Source: Candidatus Binatia bacterium
GTDB lineage: Bacteria > Desulfobacterota > Binatia > UBA9968
Direction: 5' to 3'
Length of the DNA: 34,564 nucleotides
NCBI GenBank assembly: GCA_036504975.1
Contig: DASXUF010000137.1
Span: forward strand, 1-34,564
Shown here: in pieces, positions 16,341-26,182 of the stretch
Layout of the letters: each line of letters begins with the position of its first letter
Position numbering within the stretch: position 1 is the stretch's first letter
Made by a program: the position numbers and the translations under genes
The notes under the pieces: generated by a model
What the model was told of the DNA's origin: nothing
The model's input: only the letters and a program-made list of their open reading frames with translations
Database searches by the model: none

Positions 16341-18965
16341 ATGCGATTGGATAAGCTCACCGTAAAATCTCAAGAGGCCTTACAGAACGCCCAATCCCTG
16401 GCGGAAAAGCGCAACCATCAGGCGATCGACGTGGAGCACCTGATGATGGCGCTCGTCGGCCAAAAAGAGGGCGTCGCCTTTTCTCTATTGCAGAAGCTGG
16501 GCGTCCCGCTAACGACTCTGGTCGATCGGGTCCAGAAAGCCCTCGACCGTATTCCCCAAGTAACCGGCGCCTCCGCCGGACAGACCTACATAGCTCCACG
16601 GCTCAAAAAAACCATTGAAACGGCCGAAAGCGCGGCCCAAGGACTCAAAGACGAGTACGTCTCGATCGAACACCTGTTGATGGCCATGGGAGAGGACGAC
16701 GGCGAAGCGGGAAAAATTCTCCGCGAGCTCGGCGTCTCCAAAGACCGGATCCTGAAGGCCCTGGTGGACATTCGCGGGTCACAGCGAGTCACCGATCCCA
16801 ATCCCGAAGAAAAATATCAGGCGCTGGAAAAATACAGCCGCGATTTGACCGATCTCGCGCGCAAAGGAAAACTCGATCCCGTGATCGGCCGCGACGAGGA
16901 GATCCGCAGGGTCATCCAGGTGCTCTCGCGCCGGACCAAGAACAATCCGGTGCTGATCGGAGAACCGGGAGTCGGAAAAACCGCCATCGTCGAGGGGCTC
17001 GCGCTCAGAATCGTGAACGGCGACGTCCCCGAAGGATTGAAGAACAAACGGCTCGTGGCTCTCGACATGGGGGCTTTGGTGGCGGGAGCGAAATTTCGCG
17101 GCGAATTCGAAGAGCGGCTGAAGGCGGTCCTTAAAGAAGTCACCGAAGCGGAAGGCCAGATCATTCTGTTCATCGACGAGCTTCACACGCTGGTCGGCGC
17201 GGGCGCGGCCGAGGGCGCCATGGACGCCTCGAACATGCTCAAGCCCGCGCTCGCCCGCGGCGAGCTGCGCTGCGTCGGTGCCACGACGCTCGACGAGTAC
17301 CGCAAGCGGATCGAAAAAGACGCGGCGCTCGAAAGAAGATTCCAGCCGATCGTGGTGCCCGAACCGTCGGTCGAAGATACCATCGCGATCCTCCGCGGGC
17401 TCAAAGAACGATACGAAGTCCATCACGGCGTGCGCATCATCGACAGCGCGATCGTCGCCGCCGCCACGTTGTCGCACCGCTACATCACCGACCGCTTCCT
17501 ACCCGATAAGGCGATCGATCTGATCGACGAGGCCGCGTCGCGCCTCAGAATCGAGATCGACAGCATGCCGACGGAGATCGACGAGATCGAGCGCAAGATC
17601 CTGCAGCTCGAGATCGAGCGCCAGGCGCTGAAACGCGAGAGCGACAAAGCATCGAAGGAGCGGCTCACCCGCCTGGAGAAGGAGATCGCCGATCTGCGCG
17701 CCCAATCCGACGAGCTGAAAGCTCATTGGAAACAAGAAAAAGAGGCGATCCAGCGGATCCGCGCTTTGAAAGAGAAGATAGAAGCGACCAAGGTCGAAGA
17801 GCAACAGGCGCAGCGTAGCGGCGATTTAAACCGCGCCGCCGAGCTCCGCTACGGCGTTCTCACACAGCTCAACAAAGAGCTGGAGGCGGAGAACCGCAAG
17901 CTCGTCGAGCTACAAAAAACCCGCAAGATGCTGAAGGAAGAGGTGGACGCGGAAGACGTGGCCGAGGTGATCGCAAAGTGGACGGGAATTCCGGTGTCGA
18001 AGATGCTGGAAGGGGAAGTTCAGAAGCTCCTCAAGATGGAAGATCGTTTAAAACTCCGCGTGATCGGTCAAGACCCGGCGATCCAGGCGGTTTCGAACGC
18101 CGTGCGGCGCGCGCGCGCCGGCCTACAGGACCCGAACCGGCCCATCGGCTCGTTTATCTTTCTAGGTCCGACGGGCGTAGGGAAAACCGAGCTGTGCCGC
18201 GCCCTGGCGGAATTTCTTTTCGACGACGAACAGGCGATGGTTCGCCTCGATATGTCCGAGTTCATGGAAAAGCACTCGGTCGCGCGGCTGATCGGCGCGC
18301 CTCCGGGCTATGTCGGCTACGAAGAGGGCGGCTACCTCACCGAAGCCGTCCGGCGCCGGCCTTACTCGGTCGTTCTCTTCGACGAGATCGAAAAGGCCCA
18401 TCCCGACGTTTTCAACGTGTTGCTGCAAATTTTGGAAGACGGGCGCTTGACCGACGGTCAGGGAAGGACGGTCGATTTTAAGAACACCGTGATCATCATG
18501 ACCTCCAACCTGGCGACCCAGTTTATTCAGGATCTCGGCCACAGAAACCGCAAAGAGATGGAGCGGCGCGTAACCGAGGCCCTGCGCGAGGCTTTCAAGC
18601 CGGAGTTCCTCAACCGGATCGACGAGATCGTCATCTTTAACCCGCTGGGACGGGAAGAGATCAAGCAGATCGTGGATATTCAGTTGAAGCGTCTGCAGCG
18701 GATGCTTGCCGAACGAAAGATCAGGCTCGAAGTGACCGAGGCGGCAAAGGCGTTTCTTGCCGACAAAGGCTATGATCCGATCTATGGAGCGCGTCCGCTG
18801 AAGCGAACCATCCAGAAATTGATTCAGGATCCCCTGGCGATGAAAATTCTTTCAGGAGAATTCAGCGAAGGAGACAAGGTCACGGTCGATTCCGACGGAA
18901 GCGAGCTTGTCTTCCGCCGCGGCGGCAACACTCACGATCAACCGTCCGAAGCGGTCCTCCACTGA
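16341..18965 (+). CDS. clpB: ATP-dependent disaggregase ClpB
   Basis: ClpB is a ring-forming AAA+ chaperone that, with DnaK, rescues aggregated proteins. The 874-residue protein has both N-terminal Clp repeats (residues about 1-145). The first ATPase domain has Walker A GEPGVGKT at 207-214 and Walker [14 protein letters not shown] long coiled-coil middle domain spans about 405-525 and distinguishes ClpB from ClpA and ClpC. The second ATPase domain has Walker A GPTGVGKT at 609-616, and the C-terminal D2-small domain holds GARPLKR. It is complete and of typical length. The ATG at 16341 lacks a clear Shine-Dalgarno. Repeat copy 2 begins about 20 bp past its stop codon. Confidence 0.97.
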   Translation: MRLDKLTVKSQEALQNAQSLAEKRNHQAIDVEHLMMALVGQKEGVAFSLLQKLGVPLTTLVDRVQKALDRIPQVTGASAGQTYIAPRLKKTIETAESAAQGLKDEYVSIEHLLMAMGEDDGEAGKILRELGVSKDRILKALVDIRGSQRVTDPNPEEKYQALEKYSRDLTDLARKGKLDPVIGRDEEIRRVIQVLSRRTKNNPVLIGEPGVGKTAIVEGLALRIVNGDVPEGLKNKRLVALDMGALVAGAKFRGEFEERLKAVLKEVTEAEGQIILFIDELHTLVGAGAAEGAMDASNMLKPALARGELRCVGATTLDEYRKRIEKDAALERRFQPIVVPEPSVEDTIAILRGLKERYEVHHGVRIIDSAIVAAATLSHRYITDRFLPDKAIDLIDEAASRLRIEIDSMPTEIDEIERKILQLEIERQALKRESDKASKERLTRLEKEIADLRAQSDELKAHWKQEKEAIQRIRALKEKIEATKVEEQQAQRSGDLNRAAELRYGVLTQLNKELEAENRKLVELQKTRKMLKEEVDAEDVAEVIAKWTGIPVSKMLEGEVQKLLKMEDRLKLRVIGQDPAIQAVSNAVRRARAGLQDPNRPIGSFIFLGPTGVGKTELCRALAEFLFDDEQAMVRLDMSEFMEKHSVARLIGAPPGYVGYEEGGYLTEAVRRRPYSVVLFDEIEKAHPDVFNVLLQILEDGRLTDGQGRTVDFKNTVIIMTSNLATQFIQDLGHRNRKEMERRVTEALREAFKPEFLNRIDEIVIFNPLGREEIKQIVDIQLKRLQRMLAERKIRLEVTEAAKAFLADKGYDPIYGARPLKRTIQKLIQDPLAMKILSGEFSEGDKVTVDSDGSELVFRRGGNTHDQPSEAVLH

Positions 18966-18986
18966 CGCCTGCTTCCCCGCACCGCA

Positions 18987-19427
18987 CCGGGAATTTTATT
19001 TACATAGAAACCATTCCCCGGTTCCTCAGGGGCGAGCCTTCAATCCGCAGGCTCAGCCTGAGGCTGATCCGCCTCTGGCGGAATAGGTCAGTGCCTTGAG
19101 AATTCTGTCGAACCGTTCGCCCTGCACCTACCAACCGAAATACCTGTGTCCGGTCTGCCAAGCACCACGCCAGTCATTGGGCCTCCACGTCCCTGTGCCT
19201 GCGGCTTTCAGGCTCGCCCCCTCGACCCGTGCCCGCATGGAGGCGAAGCAGCCCGAGAGTGCGAGCTTGGAGGGCGAGGGCACAGGGACGTGCAGTGACA
19301 CGGCAGGCCCCAGCCTATGGAGTAAGCACTATTGGGTGGCCGGCGCGGGCGGCCTTCGAGGCAGAGAAACTATTGACCTCGCCCGGAGTGGCTCGCGCTT
19401 GAGGGCTGATCGCGTGAATAATCCCGG
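18987..19427 (-). repeat. 441-bp repeat element, copy 2 (inverted relative to copy 1)
   Basis: This interval aligns along its whole length with the reverse complement of 6262-6738, lacking the 39-nt insert found there. The right end (TGAATAATCCCGG) matches the copy 1 terminus well; the left end (CCGGGAATTTTATT) is degraded. The internal hairpin arms are perfect here: CACGTCCCTGTGCC at 19186-19199 and its 14-bp complement at 19279-19292. It occupies most of the gap between clpB and a truncated MFS gene. Open frames through it are not credible genes. Confidence 0.78.
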
Positions 19428-19437
19428 TTGTTCACTC

Positions 19438-20076
19438 TCCTTCCAAGTTTCGCAAGTTTCCTTTCCTTGTTTATGCTATAGGACTGTGGTTCCTGTAGCA
19501 CGCCATTACCCGACATCGTCCGTGGAAGACGCACAAAAAAAGGCGAACTTGGGCTTGGCGCCGATCGCCAACTCGGTTGTTATCGTCATGTTCGCGCCGC
19601 TGGCTGGTTGGGTTTCGGATCGGATCGGCTCGCGCCTGCTTTGCACCACAGGCGCAGTTTGCATCGTGACGGCGCAGTTTTTCATCGCGTCGCTCGATCT
19701 CGACGCCACGGCCCTCCGGGTCATGGTTCCGCTGGCGCTTACCGGCCTCGGTTGGGCGATGTTCAATTCCCCGAATCAAAGCGCGATTCTTGGCTCGGTG
19801 CCGAAAGACAAGATCGGCGCGGCTTCGGGGATGACGGTCACGACCGGCCGCATCGGCGGCGCGTCCGGAATTGCGTTCGCCGCGGCCATCTTTACTTACG
19901 GCCTAGCCGCCGCAGGATTGAGCCAAGAGCAAATTGAATCGCCGCAAGCCTGGAGCGCGGCGCCCGATATTTTTCTCAAGAACTTCAATCATACAATCCA
20001 TTTCATCAACTTTTTCACTCTGCTGTCGGTTTTTTTCTCCGCCGTGCGCGGCGGGAAGCAACCGGCCCATAGCTAG
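19438..20076 (+). pseudogene. C-terminal remnant of a DHA2/EmrB-type MFS transporter
   Basis: From about 19546 to the stop at 20076 the frame encodes some 175 residues typical of the C-terminal part of 14-helix drug transporters: GLAPIANSVVIVMFAPLAG, WVSDRIGSRLLC, LTGLGWAMFNSPNQSAILGS and a VPKDKIGAASGM signature. About five membrane helices remain, whereas the family needs around 14. The frame stays open upstream only by running into the repeat at 18987-19427, where it makes no transporter-like sequence. The N-terminal two thirds have therefore been lost, and the break lies close to the repeat. Codon use still looks coding, so the loss may be recent. Confidence 0.75.
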
Positions 20077-20084
20077 AGGCGGCG

Positions 20085-21206
20085 ATGCGCTCGTATCTTC
20101 ACCTCGATATGGACGCTTTCTTCGCCTCCGTGGAGCAGGCGGTCAGGCCGGAGCTCAAAGGCAAACCGGTCATCGTCGGGGGAAAAAGCGGCAAGGGAGT
20201 CGTGACTTCGGCATCTTACGAAGCGAGAAAGTACGGCGTTCATTCCGCGATGCCGGGCTTTCAAGCGCGAAGGCTTTGTCCGCGAGGAATATTTCTAGCC
20301 AACCGGCACCGACTCTACAGCCAATACTCGGAAAAAGTATTCGCGATTCTCAGACAGTACTCGCCGGTTGTCCGCGCGATCTCGATCGACGAAGGCATCG
20401 TCGATCTCACCGGAACGGAAAAGCTGTTGGGCCCGCCGCTGAAGACAGCAGGACGGATCATCCGGCAGATAAAAACCGAACTGGATCTCCCAGCCTCTGG
20501 TGGTCTCTCAACCAGCCGCGTCGTCGCCAAGATCGCGGCTACTCTGGCCAAGCCGAACGGTTTGATCCATGTCTTGGAGAGCACGGAAGAATCCTTCTTA
20601 TCGCCATTGGCCGTGTCGCTGGTACCGGGCGTCGGCCCCAAGGCCGAGAAAGAGCTGCTCCGCCGCGGGATCAAAACCATCGGCGATTTGCTGCAGCGCC
20701 CCGAGCTCAAGAGAAGGTTCTTCGATTTTGATACCGGAGGCGCCCGCCACCGGGCGCGCGATCACTCGATCGGGAACGAGACCACCCTGGACAAACCGTT
20801 AGCACGAATCGAAGATATGGAAAAGGTCTTGTGGGAGCTTGTCGAGGAAGTGGGGAAGAGGCTCCGGCGCGAGCAACTCTTTGCCCGCTGCATCACGGTA
20901 AAAATCCGCTACAGCGATTTTAAGACCATCACCCGGTCGCGGACGCTTAAGAGTCCGACCTGCTTCGACCGGCAGATCTTCCAGGTGGCCGGCGATCTCT
21001 TGAACAGAAATCTTTCCCCGGATCGTCCGGTCCGGCTCCTCGGCGTCAGCGCCAGTTCGCTTTTAAGCACGGGCTGGCAGGAATCTCTCTTCGATGTCGA
21101 CGAGCGCCGCTCCTTGGAAAAATTGTATCGCGGCATCGATCGCCTGCGCGACAAGTACGGCGAGGACGCCATTGGCGCTGCGACGCCGCGCAACAAGACG
21201 CGTTGA
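20085..21206 (+). CDS. dinB: DNA polymerase IV (Y-family)
   Basis: This is a 373-residue translesion polymerase. Metal-binding Asp8 (LHLDMDAFFASVEQ), Asp102 and Glu103 (SIDEG) are present, and a Phe at 12-13 is the steric gate. The palm, fingers, thumb with helix-hairpin-helix (VPGVGPKAEKELLRRGI) and little-finger domains follow in order. QESLF at 332-336 fits the beta-clamp-binding motif. Two conserved segments deviate: SIDEGIVDL replaces the usual SIDEAYLDV, and GGLSTSRVVAKIAATLAKPNG replaces GVAxNKxLAKIASxxxKP. The catalytic residues are intact, so it is probably active, perhaps with altered nucleotide choice. The start is 8 bp after the stop of the MFS remnant. Confidence 0.93.
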   Translation: MRSYLHLDMDAFFASVEQAVRPELKGKPVIVGGKSGKGVVTSASYEARKYGVHSAMPGFQARRLCPRGIFLANRHRLYSQYSEKVFAILRQYSPVVRAISIDEGIVDLTGTEKLLGPPLKTAGRIIRQIKTELDLPASGGLSTSRVVAKIAATLAKPNGLIHVLESTEESFLSPLAVSLVPGVGPKAEKELLRRGIKTIGDLLQRPELKRRFFDFDTGGARHRARDHSIGNETTLDKPLARIEDMEKVLWELVEEVGKRLRREQLFARCITVKIRYSDFKTITRSRTLKSPTCFDRQIFQVAGDLLNRNLSPDRPVRLLGVSASSLLSTGWQESLFDVDERRSLEKLYRGIDRLRDKYGEDAIGAATPRNKTR

Positions 21207-21265
21207 CTTTTAGACGGCAACCCTCTTAGAGTTTCATTACGGAAATCGATGTCGATTCCTTAACC

Positions 21266-22300
21266 ATGACCAATCCTAATCATCCCTTTCTCGCCGCCTG
21301 CCGCCGTCAGAAGACTCCTTACACCCCGGTGTGGCTGATGCGTCAGGCCGGACGCTACATGCCGGAGTACCGCAAGCTCAGAACGGAGTTTTCGTTTCTC
21401 GATCTGTGCAAGCGGCCCGATTTGGCCGCGGAGATCACTATATCTCCAGTGAACCGGCTCGGCGTCGATGCCGCGATACTTTTCGCGGATATTCTGCTGA
21501 TCCTCGAGCCGATGGGATTGGGGCTGGAGTATTCGAAAGACGACGGCCCGGTCATCGAGGCTCACATTCGCAGCCGCACCGACGTCGAACAGCTTCAGGA
21601 ATTCGAACCGGAAGAAGCCTTATCGTACGTCATGGAGACCATGCGCAGGAGCCGCGCGGCGCTCGGCAACAAGCTGCCTCTCATCGGATTTTCCGGCGCG
21701 CCGTTTACTTTGGCGTCGTATATCGTCGAGCGCGGCGGCTCGCGCAACTATCTCCTCACCAAGAGACTCATCTACTCCGACCCAGGCGCCTGGCGCGCCC
21801 TGATGGAGCGCCTTTCAACAGCCGTCGGAAAATATCTCAACGCCCAGATCGCCGCCGGCGCCGACGCGGTCCAGCTTTTCGACAGTTGGGCCGGCTGTCT
21901 TTCGCCCGATGATTATCGGAAATATGTCCTTCCGTACACGCGGGCGACAATCGCCGCCATCACACCGGGAACGCCGGTCATTCACTTCAGCACCGGGACG
22001 GCAGGGATGCTCAAGCTCGTCAAGGAAGCCGGCGGCGACGTCATCGGCCTCGACTGGCGGATCCATCTGGATGAAGGTTGGGCGGCGGTCGGAAACGATG
22101 TCGGAATCCAGGGGAATTTGGATCCGGCGGCCCTGCTGGCAAAACCCAAAGAAATTCGCTGGCGTGTCGAAGATATTCTAAAACGCGCTGGCGGCAAGCC
22201 GGGACACATCTTTAATCTGGGGCACGGGGTATTACCCGAGACTCCGGTCGAGCACGTGATTGCGATGGTTCAAGCCGTGCACGAGCTTAGCGCGAGGTAG
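21266..22300 (+). CDS. hemE: Uroporphyrinogen decarboxylase
   Basis: HemE removes four carboxyl groups from uroporphyrinogen III to give coproporphyrinogen III in the cytoplasm. The 344-residue protein has the signature PVWLMRQAGRYMPEYR at 21-36, including the substrate-binding arginines. Further on are GFSGAPFTLASYIVERGGS, the second signature region, and GLDWRIHLDEGW and GHGVLPETP near the C-terminus. Length and motifs are canonical. It begins 59 bp after dinB and ends 7 bp before hemH, forming the head of a hemE-hemH-protoporphyrinogen oxidase operon. The 59-bp gap has no obvious terminator or strong promoter. Confidence 0.97.
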   Translation: MTNPNHPFLAACRRQKTPYTPVWLMRQAGRYMPEYRKLRTEFSFLDLCKRPDLAAEITISPVNRLGVDAAILFADILLILEPMGLGLEYSKDDGPVIEAHIRSRTDVEQLQEFEPEEALSYVMETMRRSRAALGNKLPLIGFSGAPFTLASYIVERGGSRNYLLTKRLIYSDPGAWRALMERLSTAVGKYLNAQIAAGADAVQLFDSWAGCLSPDDYRKYVLPYTRATIAAITPGTPVIHFSTGTAGMLKLVKEAGGDVIGLDWRIHLDEGWAAVGNDVGIQGNLDPAALLAKPKEIRWRVEDILKRAGGKPGHIFNLGHGVLPETPVEHVIAMVQAVHELSAR

Positions 22301-22307
22301 TAGCGGC

Positions 22308-23249
22308 ATGGCGCTCGACTATGACGCGGTCCTGCTGCTCGCCTTCGGCGGCCCGACGGCGCCGGAAGAGATCCGGCCCTTCCTCGGGCGCGTTCTCAGC
22401 GGCCATCCCGTCCCGCAGGCCCGCATCGAAGAAGTCGTGCGCCACTATGAAGCCGTCGGCGACCGCTCGCCGCTGAACGACATCACTTTTCTCCAGGCGC
22501 GCGCACTGGAGGATATTCTCAAGCAGCTCGGCTTGCCGCTTCCCGTGTATGTCGGCTTCCGCCATGCGAGGCCGTTGATCCCGGAAACGCTCGATCGAAT
22601 GGAAGATCGCGGTGTGAGGAGAGCGCTGGGTTTTATTTTATCCCCGCATCAGACCGAAGCGAGCTGGCAGCGGTATCAAGAAACCGTAGCCGAGGCGCGA
22701 AGCGAGATAGGCGCGTCCGCTCCGGCGATCGATTATTGTCCCGGCTGGCACAGCCATCCACTTTTCATTCAAGTATGGGCGGACCAGATCGAGGAGGAGA
22801 TGGAAAAAGCTACGAAGCGCTCGAATATCCCGCTTATTTTCACCGCTCACAGCGTCCCCGCGGCGATGGCCGAGCGCTCGCCTTATGTCGAGGAGATTCA
22901 GGAGAGCTCTTCTCTCGTAGCAGCGCGCCTCGACCACCCACGCTGGTCGATCGCCTACCAGAGCCGGAGCGGCAATCCGGGCGAGGTGTGGCTGGAACCG
23001 GATATCTTGACGGCGCTTCAGAGCGTCGCCGCCGAAGGCGCGACGGAAGTTATCGTCGCGCCGATTGGGTTTGTCGCCGATCACGTCGAAGTGCTTTACG
23101 ATCTCGACATCGAAACTAAACAGAACGCCGAGAAACTGGGGCTCAAGTTTTTGCGCGCCGGCGCGCCCAACGACCACCCGACCTTTATACGCATGATGGC
23201 CGACGTGATTGAAGCGACGCTTTCCGGGAATTCGCCGATCGCCCGATGA
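22308..23249 (+). CDS. hemH: Ferrochelatase
   Basis: Ferrochelatase inserts ferrous iron into protoporphyrin IX, the last step of the classical heme pathway. The 313-residue protein has the metal-transfer histidine His181 in FTAHSVP and Glu261 in DHVEVLYDLD, spaced as in the Bacillus subtilis enzyme. The family phrases LLLAFGGPTAPEEIRPFL and YQSRSGNPGEVWLEPD are present. No iron-sulfur C-terminal extension is present, so it is the short bacterial soluble type. The ATG at 22308 is preferred over an upstream in-frame codon inside hemE. The stop overlaps the next gene's start as ATGA. Confidence 0.96.
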   Translation: MALDYDAVLLLAFGGPTAPEEIRPFLGRVLSGHPVPQARIEEVVRHYEAVGDRSPLNDITFLQARALEDILKQLGLPLPVYVGFRHARPLIPETLDRMEDRGVRRALGFILSPHQTEASWQRYQETVAEARSEIGASAPAIDYCPGWHSHPLFIQVWADQIEEEMEKATKRSNIPLIFTAHSVPAAMAERSPYVEEIQESSSLVAARLDHPRWSIAYQSRSGNPGEVWLEPDILTALQSVAAEGATEVIVAPIGFVADHVEVLYDLDIETKQNAEKLGLKFLRAGAPNDHPTFIRMMADVIEATLSGNSPIAR

Positions 23250-24676
23250 CCCCTCGGATCATCGTCGTCGGCGGCGGCATCTCGGGCCTGGCGGCGGCCC
23301 ACCGCCTGGCCGAACTCACTGCAGAGAATCATCTCGGTTTGGAGATCGCTCTGCTCGAAGCCGGCGAGCGTCTCGGCGGCTGCATCATGACGGAGCGCGT
23401 CGGCGATTTTCTCGCCGAGGCGGGTCCGGACTCGTTCATTTCCGAAAAACCGTGGGCGCTCGACTTATGCGAGCGCATCGGTCTCGGCCCGCGCCTTACC
23501 TCTACAAACGCCGCGCGACAGAGCGTCTCGGTCGTTCATACTGGGCGCTTGGAGCCGCTACCGGAAGGTTTTCTGCTCATGGCGCCGACGCGCATCCGGC
23601 CCTTCATAACGACACGGCTTTTTTCCTGGCGCGGCAAGCTGCGCATGGCCTCCGAACTCTTTCGGCCGCGCGGCGCCGCTCATGAGGACGAGAGCCTGGC
23701 CGCTTTCGTGCGCCGCCGTTTTGGCCGTGAAGCTTTGGAGCGTGTGGTCCAGCCATTGATCGGCGGCATCTATGCCGCCGATCCGGAAAAACTCAGCCTG
23801 GCCGCGACCATGCCGCGCTTCTTGGAAATGGAGCGCGCCTGCCGCAGCGTCACCTGGGCGATGTGGCGCGAGCAGCGCCGCCGCACGCTCACCCGTCAGC
23901 CGGAAAGCGGAGCGCGCTGGAGTCTTTTTCTCTCGCTGTTGGGCGGCATGCGGGAATTGGTCGACACCCTCGCCGGTCGTCTGCCGGATCGAAGCGTGCA
24001 GCTGGGCGCGCACGTCATCGGCCTTACGTGGAGCAGCGCAAAGAAAAACTGGGTCGCCGCGACCAATCGCGGCCAGCTCGAAGCCGACGGCGTGATCCTG
24101 GCGACGCCGGCCTATGCTGCCGCGGCGATGCTTTCTTCGGTCGCGCCTGAGTTGTCTCAAGAGCTGCGCGAGATCCCCTACGGCTCGACCGCGACGGTGA
24201 ACCTGGCGTATCGCGAGAACGAGATTCCACCCGCTCTGGGCTTCGGCCTGATCGCGCCGGCCGTCGAATCGCGGAAAATCCTCGCCTGCACCTTCAGCAG
24301 CGTAAAATATCCCGGAAGAGCGCCGGATGGATTCGTCTTGCTGAGGGCGTTCGTCGGCGGCGCGTTGCAGCCTTTTTTATTTGAGCAGGACGACGCGGCC
24401 ATGGAAGCCGGCGTGCGGCAGGAGCTGGCGGAATTGTTGGGCATAACGGCGGAGCCGTTATTCCGCCGCATCCACCGCCACCCGCGCTCCATGCCGCAGT
24501 ACCCCGTCGGCCATCTCGCACGAGTAGAGCGGATAGAAGAGCAGGTGAAGAAGCTCCCCGGCCTGGCGCTCGCGGGAAACGCTTATCGCGGCGTCGGCAT
24601 CGCCGACTGCGTTCACAGCGGCGAGAGGGCCGCCGAGAATTTGCTGCGCGCGATTGAAGAAGAAGTAGCGACCTAA
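23246..24676 (+). CDS. hemY: Protoporphyrinogen oxidase, FAD-dependent HemY type
   Basis: This FAD enzyme oxidises protoporphyrinogen IX, the step before ferrochelatase (also called hemG in this lineage). The 476-residue protein starts with a Rossmann dinucleotide fold, IIVVGGGISGLAAAHRL, then LLEAGERLGGCIMTE. Other family blocks are AEAGPDSFISEKPWALDLCERIGL, RRFGREALERVVQPLIGGIYAADP and the C-terminal GNAYRGVGIADCVHSGERAAE. It overlaps hemH by 4 bp, so the three heme genes are translationally linked. Its TAA shares bases with the TAG of the convergent M16 peptidase gene, leaving no spacer for a terminator. Confidence 0.95.
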   Translation: MTPRIIVVGGGISGLAAAHRLAELTAENHLGLEIALLEAGERLGGCIMTERVGDFLAEAGPDSFISEKPWALDLCERIGLGPRLTSTNAARQSVSVVHTGRLEPLPEGFLLMAPTRIRPFITTRLFSWRGKLRMASELFRPRGAAHEDESLAAFVRRRFGREALERVVQPLIGGIYAADPEKLSLAATMPRFLEMERACRSVTWAMWREQRRRTLTRQPESGARWSLFLSLLGGMRELVDTLAGRLPDRSVQLGAHVIGLTWSSAKKNWVAATNRGQLEADGVILATPAYAAAAMLSSVAPELSQELREIPYGSTATVNLAYRENEIPPALGFGLIAPAVESRKILACTFSSVKYPGRAPDGFVLLRAFVGGALQPFLFEQDDAAMEAGVRQELAELLGITAEPLFRRIHRHPRSMPQYPVGHLARVERIEEQVKKLPGLALAGNAYRGVGIADCVHSGERAAENLLRAIEEEVAT

Positions 24677-26169
24677 AGGGGCGGCGCTGAGACCGCGGCG
24701 CCGGCGCTGTCGTACACTTCGACCGCGCCGTACTTCGCCAACATCGGCTTGATCTTGCGGCCGTCGCCGACGGCGACCAGTTGCAGCGTTTCCGGGTTCA
24801 AGTATTTGCGCGCGACGCGCTGGACATCGTCGGCGCTGACCGCCACGATCTTGGCCGGATAGGTGTCCCAATAGTCGTCGGGGAGATGGTAGATTTTCCG
24901 CGTGAGCGCGAACGAGAGCACGCGCGCCGGCCGTTCGAGCGACAACGCGAAGCTCGCCACCACGGATCTTTTGGTTTCCTCAAGGGGACCGTCGGTTACT
25001 TTTTCCTCGCGCACGCGGCGAATCTCGTAAAAAAATTCCTTCAGCGCGCCCTCGGTGACCTCGGTGCGCATGTTGCCGCCGGCGCGCCACGGACCGGGAT
25101 ATTCCAGCGCGCTGAAACTGCTGTAAACACCGTACGTATAGCCCTTCTCCTCGCGCAGGTTGAGAAAAAGACGCGACGCCGATCCGCCGCCTAACAGATG
25201 GTTCAACACGACCATCGGGATGTAGTCCTCGCTGCGGCGGTCGATGGCGATGTCCCCCAGAATCACCGTCGTCTGCACGGAGTCGGGGCGATCCACGAGA
25301 TAGATTTTGCGGGCGGAGGCGGGAGCGGGGTTCGGCGGCAATGTTTCTTTCACCTCGGCCGTCCGCCAGTCGCCGAGAAATTGTTCGAGCTTGGGGATCA
25401 ACTCGGCGGGCCGGACATCGCCCGCGATAGCCAAAATAGAATTGCGCGGAGAATAGCGTTCGCGGTGCCACGCCGCAAGGGCTTCGGGAGTAAGCGCTTC
25501 CACCGCTTCGGCGGTCGGCGAGACGACCGCCGCCGGATGGCTGCCGAAGACGGCGCGGCTGAAGCGCTCTTCGGCGAGAAAGCCCGACGACGATCTCTGC
25601 TGGCGTAGCTGGACCTTGAGACGCTGCTTCTTGCGCGCCAGCTCGTGAGCCGGAAAAGCGGGATGCAACAGAATATCTTTGAGCAAGGCAAACCAGGCGT
25701 CGAAGTTGGCGCTCAATCCCGATGCGCCCAGTACGACATCCGGAGAGCCAAAACCGGAAGCGGCCCACGATGTAGCGCCCAGCCGGTCCAGCTCTTCGGC
25801 GATTTGCTCGCTGGTGCGCGTTTTCGTGCCTTCGCGGAGCATCTCCGCGGTGGCGCCGGCCAAACCGGGGGAGCCCGGCGGCTCGAACAACGCACCGGCA
25901 CCGCGCAGGCGCAGCTCGGCCTGAACCGCGGGGAAGCGGTGGTCTTCCACGATCAGCACTGCGAGACCGTTCTTGAGCTTGGTCTCGACCGGTTTGGGAA
26001 TCTTCACTTGAAGCACGGTCTTCGAAACCGGTGCTTTGTTCTTGCGCTCAACTTTCGACAGTGGAGTGGCGCCTTCCTGGCCGAAGGCCTTCATCGACGC
26101 CCATGGAAAGGAGGCCGCCATGGCGATCATCGTGAGGAAGCACAAGAAATTTTTACAGCGATTGAACAT
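24673..26169 (-). CDS. M16 peptidase family protein lacking the zinc motif
   Basis: This 498-residue exported protein has an N-terminal signal sequence (hydrophobic FLCFLTMIAMAASF) followed by two M16 homology domains. The HxxEH zinc site is replaced by GLAGATAEML, so it cannot be the catalytic subunit. The C-terminal half keeps the R/Y motif (RLFLNLREEKGYTYGVYS) that M16 enzymes use to bind substrate. The gene 13 bp upstream encodes a partner with HxxEH. Together they look like the two-subunit M16 arrangement known from mitochondrial processing peptidase and bacterial heterodimers. The probable location is the periplasm. ATGs further in could be the real start, but the first gives the better signal peptide. 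Confidence 0.92.
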   Translation of the reverse strand: MFNRCKNFLCFLTMIAMAASFPWASMKAFGQEGATPLSKVERKNKAPVSKTVLQVKIPKPVETKLKNGLAVLIVEDHRFPAVQAELRLRGAGALFEPPGSPGLAGATAEMLREGTKTRTSEQIAEELDRLGATSWAASGFGSPDVVLGASGLSANFDAWFALLKDILLHPAFPAHELARKKQRLKVQLRQQRSSSGFLAEERFSRAVFGSHPAAVVSPTAEAVEALTPEALAAWHRERYSPRNSILAIAGDVRPAELIPKLEQFLGDWRTAEVKETLPPNPAPASARKIYLVDRPDSVQTTVILGDIAIDRRSEDYIPMVVLNHLLGGGSASRLFLNLREEKGYTYGVYSSFSALEYPGPWRAGGNMRTEVTEGALKEFFYEIRRVREEKVTDGPLEETKRSVVASFALSLERPARVLSFALTRKIYHLPDDYWDTYPAKIVAVSADDVQRVARKYLNPETLQLVAVGDGRKIKPMLAKYGAVEVYDSAGAAVSAPPL

Positions 26170-26182
26170 CCGTTTTGCTCGG

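Noticed and set aside
19096-19437. N-terminal part of the 326-codon frame leading into the MFS remnant
   Set aside because: It runs through the repeat element, has no transporter-like sequence and no membrane segments.
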